Of a stretch of 64,000 nucleotides of DNA, positions 1-11,200 are shown in pieces; within the stretch, counting starts at the first letter, position 1; each line of letters starts with the position of its first letter. The position numbers were made by a program, and so were the translations under genes. Below the pieces are notes generated by a model. That model was given only the letters and a program-made list of their open reading frames with translations, did not search any database and was not told the DNA's origin. The stretch comes from Prochlorococcus sp. MIT 0701. Its GTDB lineage: Bacteria; Cyanobacteriota; Cyanobacteriia; PCC-6307; Cyanobiaceae. The stretch is taken from the NCBI RefSeq assembly GCF_000760295.1, contig NZ_JNBA01000020.1, forward strand, positions 1-64,000. Direction: 5' to 3'.

Positions 1-1
1 C

Positions 2-562
2 ATTTTGAGTCTTAAAGCAGAAGGCTCAGAGATCTTTGAGAATAAATTGGGATCCAAAAACCTGATTACCTATCAAGGGGATTTGAACTACGACGGCCGG
101 GTCTCAATGAAAGATCTGGCGTATCTCAATGCTGGAGCAGCAAGACAACAACTAGCCAGTGAAGGACAAGCAGCTGCTGATGTCAATAAACATGGCCTTG
201 TTGAAGCGAGTGTGGCGCGAGGAGTTGATGCCAACTTTGATGGCCAGATCTCGATGGCTGATTTAGCTGTCTTGGATGCCGATTGGGGCAAAAGCCTGCA
301 TCAAGTACCACAAGCATCAACAGATGCCTTCCTTGGCGAGAGTGAGATTTCGTGGGAGCAATTGGAAAGCCAGGGCACCACAGGCGATACGACCTGGGAT
401 AACCAAGCGTTTAAGGATCAAAACGCCCTAGAAGCCGGCAATGACTTCGTGGAATCACTGGAATCACCAGGAGCTGTGGGTGTGATCGATGCAGATGGCG
501 ATAGCAGCCGAACGGATAACGACATCGCTGGCGACTACTTCCAAGAGCCGCCTACGCCTTAA
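2..562 (+). CDS. C-terminal part of dockerin-like exoprotein (cut by window edge)
   Basis: The reading frame is open from the first bases, so this is the 3' end of a longer gene. The tail closely matches the end of the next gene: both have a GSKNLIT block, then a first loop GDLNYDGRVSMKD followed by the helix AYLNAGAARQ, a spacer of about 35 residues, and a second loop DANFDGQISMADL ending in DWGKSLH. Each loop fits the D-x-N-x-D-G-x-(I/V)-x-x-x-D calcium loop of dockerins. The protein ends with NDIAGDYFQ plus six residues, a tail shared with the neighbour. The two genes are tandem paralogs. The upstream domains cannot be seen. The dockerin-like fold is well supported; binding partner and function are unknown. 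Export by the type I system at 18.7-23.5 kb is inferred from position. Confidence 0.8.
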   Translation: MLSLKAEGSEIFENKLGSKNLITYQGDLNYDGRVSMKDLAYLNAGAARQQLASEGQAAADVNKHGLVEASVARGVDANFDGQISMADLAVLDADWGKSLHQVPQASTDAFLGESEISWEQLESQGTTGDTTWDNQAFKDQNALEAGNDFVESLESPGAVGVIDADGDSSRTDNDIAGDYFQEPPTP

Positions 563-737
563 GCAGTACAAACACACTGCAGGCAAGGTGCCTGAATTGA
601 CATGCGATCTGGGCACATCCCTTTCAGGGCAAGGGTTCAGGCAAGATTAAAATAAGTAAACGTATGGCGAAATGGATTCCAACTGAATATTGCGAGCTAT
701 AATAGATATAGATATAAGTATGAGCCAGAGGGCTGTT

Positions 738-3700
738 ATGACTTCCAGTTGGCCTCAAGGGCAGGATCCAGGCACAGGCAGCGATCTCTACGACGAGAAT
801 GGCGTCCTGATTACACCACCTGTTGGGGGTGCTGGAACCGCTGGAAGTGGTGGATATGGCAGTACAAATACTGGAACCACTGGAAGTGGATATGACAGTC
901 CAAATATGGGCGATACGGGATATGGAACTGGAGAAGGTGGCGAGAGCTCAGGCTCAACGCAATTGGGCTGGGGCTACAGGGGGGATTACAATCAACTAAC
1001 TGATAGTGAAAGCTGGGTAGAAGTAGGCAAAGGGTCCGATACAGCAACAAGTACAGCAACAAAAACCGTTAAAAGTGTTAGCGAATTAAACAATATTCTT
1101 GGAGATATAAAACTTGAAGCAGTTGGAAATCTCGCTGATCAAGGTATAACTAGTATTAATGCAAATGCAACATGGAATATTTACTATAGCCCTATAGACA
1201 CGCAAACAGCTACTAATACTAACCTCAACCCGCTGTCTCAACAGCTCTCAGCATGGGGCTCCTGGTCCGGAAATAATGGTGACACCTTTACTACGAATGC
1301 AGAAGGTGAGTCGATTGCTGAAATAAGTCTCCAAACCAACAACCTCCTTAACGACCTGATCGCGAATTTCGCCCGTAGCAATACTGACAAGAACATTCCA
1401 GAAACCGTCCCAGCCTATAAAACTCCTTTATTTAATCCCACTACATGGGAGTTTATCAGTTCTGACAAGGGTGAGATTTGTCTTAGTTTAGTTGCTACCG
1501 AGTTCAGATACCATGACTGGAAAGGCTTTGATACCCAAGATCCATATTCCTCTAGTGAAACAAAAATCATCAATAATCCTTCAAATGATCCACACCGTGA
1601 CTACGTCAGTATACAAGAAACTACATCTCTAACCCCAGACATAAAGCTTAAATTTGATAACGCATTTTGGACAGAACTTAAAGAACTTGACTCCCAGACA
1701 AATCAACCAGGGGGGCAGCAAGTAGCTGCAGAAGACCTCTCATTTAATTGGGGAGATAAATCTCTAGCATCAACAGGAATTAGCACTGATTCGGAAGGTA
1801 TCAGAGTAATTGATGTAGGAGCCATTAAAGAAGGCGCTGAGACGCTGACTGATTTTTACAAAGAACTAGAAAGTGCACTGGCATTCGATCTTAATGTTGA
1901 CAACTTCAGGAGGGCAGGCAAAGCTAACTTGAACGCTACATTTAGACAAGTAAATGGTTACGAAAGTATAACCCTTTCTGCTGGAGACCATGAAACATCA
2001 TGGACAGACCGCCCAAGTAGTGCTGCTGCAGCCACTAGCTACCAGGATAATGTCATTAATGCAACACTTACTGACGACAAATGGACCGGAACGAGTTTCG
2101 AGCTTGAGCTAAATAGCAAAACTAAAATCAAAGATTTTCTAAGGAAACTTGAAGAAGCACCCTCCGCGGAAACACTATGGAATCTAGATGATTTCTATCT
2201 CAGCACAGGTGAGTTATACCCAAATGGCAATACTGATTTTCCGTCTGGTCCCGGCTCGGCAGATCTAGGCTTTCAATTTAAAACAATATATGATAGCAAT
2301 ACATTTGAACTAGAGAAAAATGAGAGATTAGATGCATCAGGCTTCTCAGAAAATGAGGGTTTAATAGATACAAGTGCAGCAAATGGTCTTAATTTAGATA
2401 TACTCAAGAGTGAAGATTTCTTAGACAAAATCAAGCTAAATCTTGATAAAGGCTATACGAGTAAACTCCCCTCTCTCGGAAGAGACTTCAGTTCAACTAT
2501 TCAATTCGACGTATATGACGCAGGTGACAGGTTAAACAGAACCCTAACCATAAGTTATGACTCAGACAAAGGCGGATACCAGCTTGACAGTAATATTTTT
2601 AAACAAATCAAGGCATCAGTATACGACAACCACAGATGGTCCATTCAAGATGGACGCATGTCGATTGAAGATCTCGAGGCGCGAGATATAACTCTCAAAT
2701 TAAAGCAAGATGGCGACGCCATTAGTATAAACATCAACAATATGGCGGGAAGTGGGGCATCATTAACCCGTCTTTCAATCTCTGATGATGGTGAACTTAC
2801 AGACGGTGAAAGCTACACCACTTCTTATGCTGTTCCAAAAGATGTTGTAACATATTCAACTCCAACAACAGATGTATTTGGGTGGGCCCTAGATGCTAAC
2901 GGGTATGGGTACGACTCATCATTTGCTAGGGTGGACTATACAGATACTCTAGAAACTTGGGAAACAGTCTGGGAAACAGTTACCGAAAACATCAACACTA
3001 AAACCAGTACTAATGAATTTTTAGATTATCTAGCCGACGGTGGCAGTTGGGCTCCCGGAATAATTGAAAATATAGGCGAAATTAAGCTTGAAAATCTTTG
3101 GTCAGCCCCAGACGAGTTGCAAATTTCCTCTCTGAAGGCAAAAGGTTCAAATTTATCATCTGGATCTGACGACGAAAACAGTTTTATTCCAGACCTGAAA
3201 GGCAAAGCCATCCGACTTGATTACAATTTATTCGATAAGCTTGATGATTATGATGGTCATAACTATATCGACCCAGAAAACGCTCTGAGGGAATTAGGTG
3301 TTGTTAGTGTAGAAAAAACCTATCAGGATGATGTCTATGAAAAAGAATACATACTACAGATCACAGCTGAAGCATTGGATGATTATGATTTAGAAGGAGC
3401 AGATATCACTATCGGCTATGACTCAAGAATATTTGAAAGTATCGTTGCAAGTGACATAACTATTGGTGAGGAAATGCCAATAGCCAATGCTATTCAGATC
3501 ACTGAAGGAACAGGAACAAAAGATGCAGATGGTAATTGGACTGATTGGACTAATGGAACAATACGAATAGCCGCCAGCAGTCTCTCGGACATGCTGAAAA
3601 TACCGGATGGAACATTAGATGCAGAAGGAGAAGTCAGCATCTTTGCAGGAGTGGAAGCAGGAGAAGGTATCCCTTATGATCCTAATGGCGATGGTGTCGA

Positions 3701-5078
3701 TGTTTTTGCATCTATTAAACTAAACTTTAACGAACAGAAAATTGAAGAGTTAGGTAGGAACTCTCTTGGTTTGCTGAAAGCTAATCCACTTGAATTCACG
3801 ATTACAGCAAATAGAGATGAGACTATCCTCTCAAAAACCACTACAGATTCAGAGGGATATGTTAATAAGAGTATTCAGAGCCTTAGAGATCTTGGCGATC
3901 AAGAAGGAAGCAGCAAAGTTGCAGCAACTGGCAATGAAGTCACTCTCTTTGAAGCTTCAGTGGTTCTTACCCAAGATACTGGCATCGTTATGGGAACGAA
4001 CCGAACAATCGGTAATCTCGGTTCTGACGCACAATTCACAAACCTCGTTCGTTCAGGGGATACGATTAAGACACTGAATCGATGGACTAATAATGGCAAT
4101 ACTAGAGCTAAAAACATTGAGATTACTGGTATTCTTGAAACTCCAATTTTCGATGATTCTGGGAATAGAATAGATGAATCGGGAAATATAATAACTAACG
4201 CAGCCGATTTGCCAGCCGATTTAACCGATTTAATACTAGGTCAGACCAATCCCTACGCTCAACTCATAGAGTCAGAAAGTTATTTCGAGAATGATGATGC
4301 GGGTGAGAAGAATAACCTTTTAGGCGGAACATACACGGATGGAATCTTGGTTGACACTGAAGTTGAAAGTGGGACAGTCCATGCTGCGATTAAAATTACT
4401 GGTGAGGCAGGTAAAGTTGTAGACCTCAGTGAGGGTATTTATCAGATCCAAGCAGAGGGTGGAGCGGCTCAATTTAATATCGGCCGAGGATCTAAAAACC
4501 TAATTACTTTCGCAGGTGATGTTAATTATGATGGCCGTGTTTCCATGAAAGATATTGCCTACCTCAATGCTGGTGCAGCTCGTCAAGCAAGTGGAACTAC
4601 GCCTCAGACGACAATACCTGGAGCAAACGGAGAAGAAGATACTGTCGTCCCTCAGCAAATTAATGTAAGCGCCAGAGCGCTCGATGTAGATACAAACTTT
4701 GATGGAACTATCAGCATGGAAGATTTGAAAGCTATTGATACAGATTGGGGTAAATCACTACATAATGCTTCCGAGTCTTTTACCGGTATGACCAACGATT
4801 TCTCCTGGGCTCAACTTGATCAACAGTTTTATGATGATGGTTTAGACTCAAGCACCGCTCCTGTAGAAGCCGGTACATGGGATAACACACCTTTCAAGCA
4901 ATCCAATGATATCGAATTCGGTCAAGATGCAGATTATGTAGCACCTCTAGAGGTTGGAGAAGTTGCTGGCACCGCAGTTGGAGGCAATGGTCCGAACGCC
5001 GTGCAAGATCCTCTGGAACAGAACCCTGCAACAACGACAGCAAATGATATTGCAGGTGATTACTTCCAAACAGATTGA
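738..5078 (+). CDS. Large exoprotein with cohesin-like and dockerin-like modules
   Basis: A 1446-residue protein with no recognisable signal peptide. ATG 738 is preceded by AGAGGG at 727-732, better than upstream starts at 690 or 720; a TATAAT at 698-703 could be a -10 box. Order: Gly/Ser/Thr-rich N-terminus (about residues 10-90); long regions of unknown fold; a cohesin-like beta sandwich at about 868-1000, with alternating hydrophobic strands, GADITIGYDSRIFESI, then TIRIAASS and a closing strand VFASIKLNFN; a strand-rich region; then a dockerin-like calcium-loop pair near 1260 and 1318. The C-terminus NDIAGDYFQTD matches the upstream paralog. It lies directly before the giant gene and a type I secretion operon, so secretion to the surface or medium is likely but inferred. 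Base composition is visibly AT-richer than the housekeeping genes. No enzymatic motif was recognised. Confidence 0.8.
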   Translation: MTSSWPQGQDPGTGSDLYDENGVLITPPVGGAGTAGSGGYGSTNTGTTGSGYDSPNMGDTGYGTGEGGESSGSTQLGWGYRGDYNQLTDSESWVEVGKGSDTATSTATKTVKSVSELNNILGDIKLEAVGNLADQGITSINANATWNIYYSPIDTQTATNTNLNPLSQQLSAWGSWSGNNGDTFTTNAEGESIAEISLQTNNLLNDLIANFARSNTDKNIPETVPAYKTPLFNPTTWEFISSDKGEICLSLVATEFRYHDWKGFDTQDPYSSSETKIINNPSNDPHRDYVSIQETTSLTPDIKLKFDNAFWTELKELDSQTNQPGGQQVAAEDLSFNWGDKSLASTGISTDSEGIRVIDVGAIKEGAETLTDFYKELESALAFDLNVDNFRRAGKANLNATFRQVNGYESITLSAGDHETSWTDRPSSAAAATSYQDNVINATLTDDKWTGTSFELELNSKTKIKDFLRKLEEAPSAETLWNLDDFYLSTGELYPNGNTDFPSGPGSADLGFQFKTIYDSNTFELEKNERLDASGFSENEGLIDTSAANGLNLDILKSEDFLDKIKLNLDKGYTSKLPSLGRDFSSTIQFDVYDAGDRLNRTLTISYDSDKGGYQLDSNIFKQIKASVYDNHRWSIQDGRMSIEDLEARDITLKLKQDGDAISININNMAGSGASLTRLSISDDGELTDGESYTTSYAVPKDVVTYSTPTTDVFGWALDANGYGYDSSFARVDYTDTLETWETVWETVTENINTKTSTNEFLDYLADGGSWAPGIIENIGEIKLENLWSAPDELQISSLKAKGSNLSSGSDDENSFIPDLKGKAIRLDYNLFDKLDDYDGHNYIDPENALRELGVVSVEKTYQDDVYEKEYILQITAEALDDYDLEGADITIGYDSRIFESIVASDITIGEEMPIANAIQITEGTGTKDADGNWTDWTNGTIRIAASSLSDMLKIPDGTLDAEGEVSIFAGVEAGEGIPYDPNGDGVDVFASIKLNFNEQKIEELGRNSLGLLKANPLEFTITANRDETILSKTTTDSEGYVNKSIQSLRDLGDQEGSSKVAATGNEVTLFEASVVLTQDTGIVMGTNRTIGNLGSDAQFTNLVRSGDTIKTLNRWTNNGNTRAKNIEITGILETPIFDDSGNRIDESGNIITNAADLPADLTDLILGQTNPYAQLIESESYFENDDAGEKNNLLGGTYTDGILVDTEVESGTVHAAIKITGEAGKVVDLSEGIYQIQAEGGAAQFNIGRGSKNLITFAGDVNYDGRVSMKDIAYLNAGAARQASGTTPQTTIPGANGEEDTVVPQQINVSARALDVDTNFDGTISMEDLKAIDTDWGKSLHNASESFTGMTNDFSWAQLDQQFYDDGLDSSTAPVEAGTWDNTPFKQSNDIEFGQDADYVAPLEVGEVAGTAVGGNGPNAVQDPLEQNPATTTANDIAGDYFQTD

Positions 5079-5213
5079 TCCAAGGCCAAAACTGTAAAAA
5101 CCATCAATATCAGCATATTTAACCTGAAACCAAATGAAGTCTCTGATATGCAAACCTCCAAACAATACCAAGCTTGTTTCATTACTCCTTCTTGGATATT
5201 GTATTTATTGCCA

Positions 5214-5230
5214 CTAGAAATTACTTCTAG
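5214..5230 (+). terminator. Weak hairpin between exoprotein and giant gene
   Basis: CTAGAA and TTCTAG are separated by five bases and followed by GCTTTTCTC. The stem is short and the T-run broken, so termination is only possible. Apart from this, the 199-base gap holds no evident gene, and the giant gene's ATG at 5278 has no clear Shine-Dalgarno sequence. Confidence 0.25.
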
Positions 5231-5277
5231 GCTTTTCTCTGTTATGCCACTAAATAACAAGTACAGCTGATGGCTCG

Positions 5278-8200
5278 ATGGATGAACAGCTCGCTTCAGT
5301 AAACTGGTCCTTCGATGCAACTAATAAGGATCATGATGCTGTTCAATATTCTTTTTCTGCTCCAGAGATTATTTATGATTCTTCTTCAGGATCATTAAAT
5401 CAAGATTCTGCTTCAGTTACTCTAGACATTGATGATCAGAAGGCTTCACCTACGTGGCAAAATGCTGAATCTATTTCCTTGCAGCAGCATGAATTAGATG
5501 GTTCGATCCGGAAATTAGCCGGTGATGTCCCTGGCCTTGATGTTGATAATCTCTATAATCCTTCTCCATGGGATTCTCAATTAGTCCTGCATGGATCAGC
5601 TTATAAAGCTCCATCTCTTGAGCAGGGTCTGCATTCTACCGATTTGGATCAATCCCCTCCAGATCCAACTCTTTTAGATGCCCATATTGACTTGTATTTT
5701 GATACTTCAGGCTCTAGTCCGATTGAAGCACCAGGACCAACTCAGGCTCCTCCGGATGCTCTTTCTGGTCTCTACATAAGTGCTGAATCAGATTCATTGC
5801 CTCTGATTTCAAATAATCTTTCTCCTCTTTTAGGAGATGAATTCGCCAGTGATCCTTTTCTTGTTTATCAGAATACAGAGCAACTGACTGACGTTTTGTT
5901 GGAAAAGAATCCAAGTTCAGGCTTGGATGATCAACTTCTAATAGATGCAAAGACTCTTTCTGGTCCTGTTTTAGAGGGAGAGGAGTTTCCTTTTAACCCT
6001 TTGCTTGACTATCAGAATGGCGGTCAAGTTGAGCAAGATGAGCAACCATTACAAGTTGCCCTACAACGCCAAGTGCAAGTCCAGGCGCTTGTGGCTGATG
6101 ATGAAGATCGTAAATTAGATACAACCCAACTCCAACCAGTTGTTGATTTCAGCCCTGAAAATGGGAATGCAACTCTCTCTTCAGTTGGAGACTTCCCAGA
6201 CGTAAAAGATAATCTTGATCTTGATACTTTTAATTGGCGTCCTCTTGATCAAGATGGAGCTCCACAGCTCAATGAGCAGGACTCGCCACTCAACATTCCC
6301 TTCAAGGTTGAAGAGTGGTTTGAAGATAAGACCACGCTCATGCCATTGGGAGAGTATCCACCAACGGCTGACGCCAATGGCCCATGGAGTCTTCGTGCTT
6401 TTTCGTTGCCGGATGTGCCGTCTCCGCCTTTGCCTGACTGGCTTGAGGTGATCCAGATGTCTCCGACTCCAGAGCTTGTCGGAGATGGACGCCTTGTGAT
6501 TAGTCAAACCTTTGAATCTGACCCTACGGATTCAGAGAAGCTCTGGTTAGAGATTCATGTTCAAGATCGCCGATCCGATGGTCGCGGCTTGATCGGCCTT
6601 GAGCTTGATCTCAATTGGGATGCTTCAGCATTGAATTTGATTGTTGATCAAAACCGTTCTGCTCAGGTGTTTGAGCGTAATCATTTGCCTCTTTTTCAGA
6701 GTACAGGCAAGCTCACCACACTCCAGCCAGAAACCAGTAGCGATCTACACCGTGAAGCACTTGTTGGCATCGGCGCTGCTGCGCTCCCCAATGCAGGTCT
6801 TGGTCAGTCGCTTGGCAACCTCCGTTCTTCTGATCCGCAAACGCTTTTCGCCCGCTTAGCATTTCAGGTTGAAGATCCATCTCTGGCTCCTGATCTGCAA
6901 ATGCAGGTCACCATGTCGCCAACGAATGGTGGTATCTCTTTAAATGATCAAGAACTACTTGTTCTTGATGGCCATAGCCCTAATGCTTGGATTCTAAAAG
7001 CTCAGCCTACGCAAGAAGAAGTTGGTAGTTATGCCTTTACTCTCCACCAGGGAGAGATCGACAGCAACCTAACGACTCATTTGGCTGTTGCTGTGACTGA
7101 GGTCAATGATGCACCAGTAGCTTTGACAGATGTTGATATTCCTTCTGAATACTTTACACCTGAGTTGAAGCAGGGACAATCACTCAGTCATGATCTTGCA
7201 CGCCTATTTAGTGATCAGGATGATTCTAGCCTTGCTTACAAACTTGTTTCAGCCCCTAGTTGGTTAGAAGTTGATAGTCAAACGGGTCAACTAATCGGTA
7301 TCCCCAATAATTCTGATGTTGGTAGTTATTCTATTACTGTCATCGCCGATGATGGTCGAGGAGGTACAGCTAAGCAGCAGCTTTTGATTGACGTCAAAAA
7401 CGTTAATGATAGTCCTCAGCTTGATTCCTCAGTATCGATTGTACCTCCAAATCTTATCCAAGGAGAGAGCTTTACTTATAGGTTGCCAGAAGGTGCTTTT
7501 GTTGATCCAGATCTGTCTGTAGACCGAGATGAGCAACTTAACTATCAACTTGTTGCAGCAGAAGGTGATCAATCTCCACCGGCCTGGATCCAGATTGATC
7601 ACGCTAACGGAACCCTTACTGGTACAGCGGGGAGCAAGGACGTTGGTACGAATAGGTTTGTTGTCAGAGCTGTAGACGCGGCAGGCCTTTTTGTCGATCA
7701 ATCTGTCAGTCTTACCGTTGAAAATGTTAATGATACTCCTCACCGCACTCTATTGCTTTCTGAATTCTTGGCGGCTCAGCTGCCTACTGCTCCTGGAGAT
7801 GCTCCCCTAGGTGAGGATGATCCTAATGCATTATTTACAGGCTTAGAGCGAATCATTGATTTAAACACTTGGTTCAATGATCCAGACCTCAATGTCGTGC
7901 CTGGTGAGGAATTAGAACTTCATGTTGAGCTTGATATTGGAACTGGTCAAGCTATTGATTTGGCAGACAATGATCTTTCTCAAGATCAACGACCAGAATG
8001 GCTCAGTTGGGATGAGAATTCAGGTCTGCTAAAAATCAATCCAAGTGTTGGAGAGATTGGTCAGCATATCCTGCGCGTCCGTTCTACGGATTCGGCAGGC
8101 CTTAGTGCATCAGCGATTGTTCCTCTACTTGTTCGTCATCGTAATAGTGCCCCTGTTGTCAGCTTTTCCAGTGCAGAAGATTTTCTTGCCTCTTTGAGGA

Positions 8201-11200
8201 CAGAAGGCGTTAATAGTGCAACAGCAATAACCTCCTCTAAGGACAGTAATCAATCCAATCAACTCAGTGGTTTGCAAATTACAGTGGCTGAGGAGCAAGA
8301 TGTATTGCTGGAACTTCCTCGCTCTCTTTTCTCTGATTCGGATTTGATTGTTAGTGGGTCTGAGAAGCTAACTCTTGAGCTAGAAGGCTCTCCACAACTA
8401 TTTAGGAGGTCTACAGATAATTCTCCCCCTCCCTTTAAATTTGATCCTAAAACATTAACTATAAAAGGTAATACCTCTGGCCTTGGCCTTGATGAGTATG
8501 GCGGATTGAGCCAATGGCAGGTCCGCTTAATTGCTACTGATACTTCTGGTGAATCAGCCAGTTTTGATCTATCACTTAACCTACAGCGCACTTTTGCTAC
8601 CCCTGAGCTTGTAGCTCTAGATGATGTTACTAAGAAACCAGAAGGGTCCCTCGTTCAACTAAATGATCTCGTCAGATTCTCTCTTGATCCACGAGATGGT
8701 GAATTGGTCCACCTCACAATTAAACAGCCGCTAGGAAAACAACAACCATTAAATCTTGTAGAAAGAGCTGGAATTGATGTGGTCAATTCCAGCTATTCCA
8801 GTACTCAACGTCAATGGCAAATTAGTGGATCTGCAGAGCAAGTTAAAGCTGTTATCGATGGTTTGCAATTTAAAGTTCCTGATGATGATCATGCAATCGG
8901 GGATTTTAACTTAGATGTTTCAGTTCAAAGTGAGCTTGGCGATACAGGCCTTGTCTCTGATGTTGTCACTCGTTCTGTAGCGTTCACTCTTGAGCCAACT
9001 GCCAATTCGCCCCTTTGGACAGGCATCACGACTCGAGAGCCTTCAAGCGAAGATTCATTCGAATTGGTCTCTCTAGCAAGCCAGCTATTAGCCAATAGTG
9101 TCGATCCACGCGAACAGCTTAGTTATCGCGTTGAATTGCCAGCTAATCGTCCTGACCTCTTGCTAACTGATCAAAGCGGTGCCGCAATCGGCGAGCGACA
9201 AGGTGATTTACTTTTGCTGAGTTCAAAGGAGTGGCAGTCAGCATGTCTTCGCAGCACAGATGCTGCTCACCAAGATGCTTCTCTGATTGTTGAAGCGATC
9301 AGTACTGAAGCCAGCAATGGCATGCAAGCTTTCTCTTCAGCTAAAACTCTATCTACTAAACCTTGCCCATTTTTAAGCCAACCTCCTGAATTGCTCATGA
9401 TGCCACCATTGGGCATTCAGCGCTCTGGTGAAGAAGCAAAGTTTCAACTTGAACTCAATTTGCCAGATGCTGCAAAGAGTTTGCGATTGCAACTCGACTT
9501 ACCTGTAGATAGCGCTATCAACATTGAAGGAGCTGCAATCAGTTCAGAACAATTGCTTGGTCAGTCAGGAGAAGCTATTGCCGAACGCTTCTTTATTTCT
9601 TTCGATAGCGAACAGCGGCCTCTGCCAGATCAACTTGATTTGGGTATCATAAGTCCTGAAAGTTTTAAAGGTAGTTTTGATGGTCATTTAAGTGTATTGG
9701 CTTCCGCACGCTCTGTACTTAATGACCATATTGATTCCCAAAAGTTGGCAAATGAACTCTCAAATGGACTTGCTTGTGAGGTTGAAAATCTTTCTTTTGC
9801 CTGGGATGTTGCTCAAGTCGCTCTTGTTCCTGAATTCATCACAGAACCACTTGAAGGCGAACCTTCTCTAAGTTTCAACCCTGAAACAGGAGCCCTAATC
9901 GTTACTGTCCAGCGAGGGCTTAGCTCAACAGGTCAGCAGAATCCAAATGAAGACCTTACTCTGGCAGTTATTAATATCCCGCCTGGCTATGTATTAGCAG
10001 AAAAGCTGAACGATACCTTCCAAGCTGTTGGAGCCACAGATGCCTTTGGCACGATGACATTGTTTACCTTGAGTTCTAGTGATACACAGCAAGGCGCTGA
10101 TTCAGTTGGTCATACAACGCTTAATGATGGAAACCTTTTCCTAGTAGCTACAGATAGGAATGCGGTCAGCCTTGATGGTGCTTCTCTGAATCTGGCGCTC
10201 ACTGCCCGTATTAGTAACCAGCCAGGTGGTGATTCTAGATCTGAAACCATTAAGCACCAGCTTAATCTCTCACCCATAAATGGTGGGTTACCTTCTGTAC
10301 AGAGGTTGTCTGCAGCAACACGATTTGTTGACCCTTTGATTCTCGACTTTACAGGCAAGCAAGGCCTGCCTCTTACTTCTTTGGCTAGTGATGGTAGTGG
10401 AGTGAGCTTTGAAATGTTGCCGGATAGCCCTGCCGTACCAACTGCCTGGCTTAAATCAGATGCGAATGCAAATGGCCAATTAAATGCCGGATTCCTTGTT
10501 CTCAACGATATCAGTAATGATTCTGCTAATGCTGATATAAATATCAGCTCTATTAGCGAGCTGCTTTCGGAGTATTTTCAGACAGATAATCGCCAACGTA
10601 GTTTTCTTTCAGGTAGTTCGGCTCTTGCCAGTCTGGATGCTAATAATGATGGACTGATCAATAGCCTTGACTCATCTTGGAATCAGTTGCAGATTTGGTT
10701 CGATGATGGTGATGCAATCAGCGAAGTCGATGAGCTACAACCCCTCAACCAGTTTCTTGACTCTATTGACCTAGACACGCTAATTACACTCGCCGAGCAG
10801 CCTGAATGGGCAGCAGATAATGCTGTGTTGCGTCGCCTAAGTGGTGCCAGTCTTGCTGATCCAGCAGCTATCTACGATCTTTATGACGTCGGTCTTCGTA
10901 TCGCGCCCGCATTTACTGCAAAATTAGACCTTCAATTAGAAGGCATAGAACTTCAGAAAGCTGGCGATTCTGAAGAGATAGCAAATCAAGGAGATCTTGC
11001 AGTTAATAAAATCTCTTTATTGAAAACAAGTCTTGAGCAAGTTACTGATGAATTAACTACAGGCCTTGAATCACGTTTAAGTCGCCTTCATTTACAGGAA
11101 AATGGTAACCCTGTTCCATTGAAGTTAAGAAGCAAGGACAGTGTTAAATGGTCTGAAAATGGCTTGGATGACTTCACTTTGGTGCGCATGTCAGGTTTGC

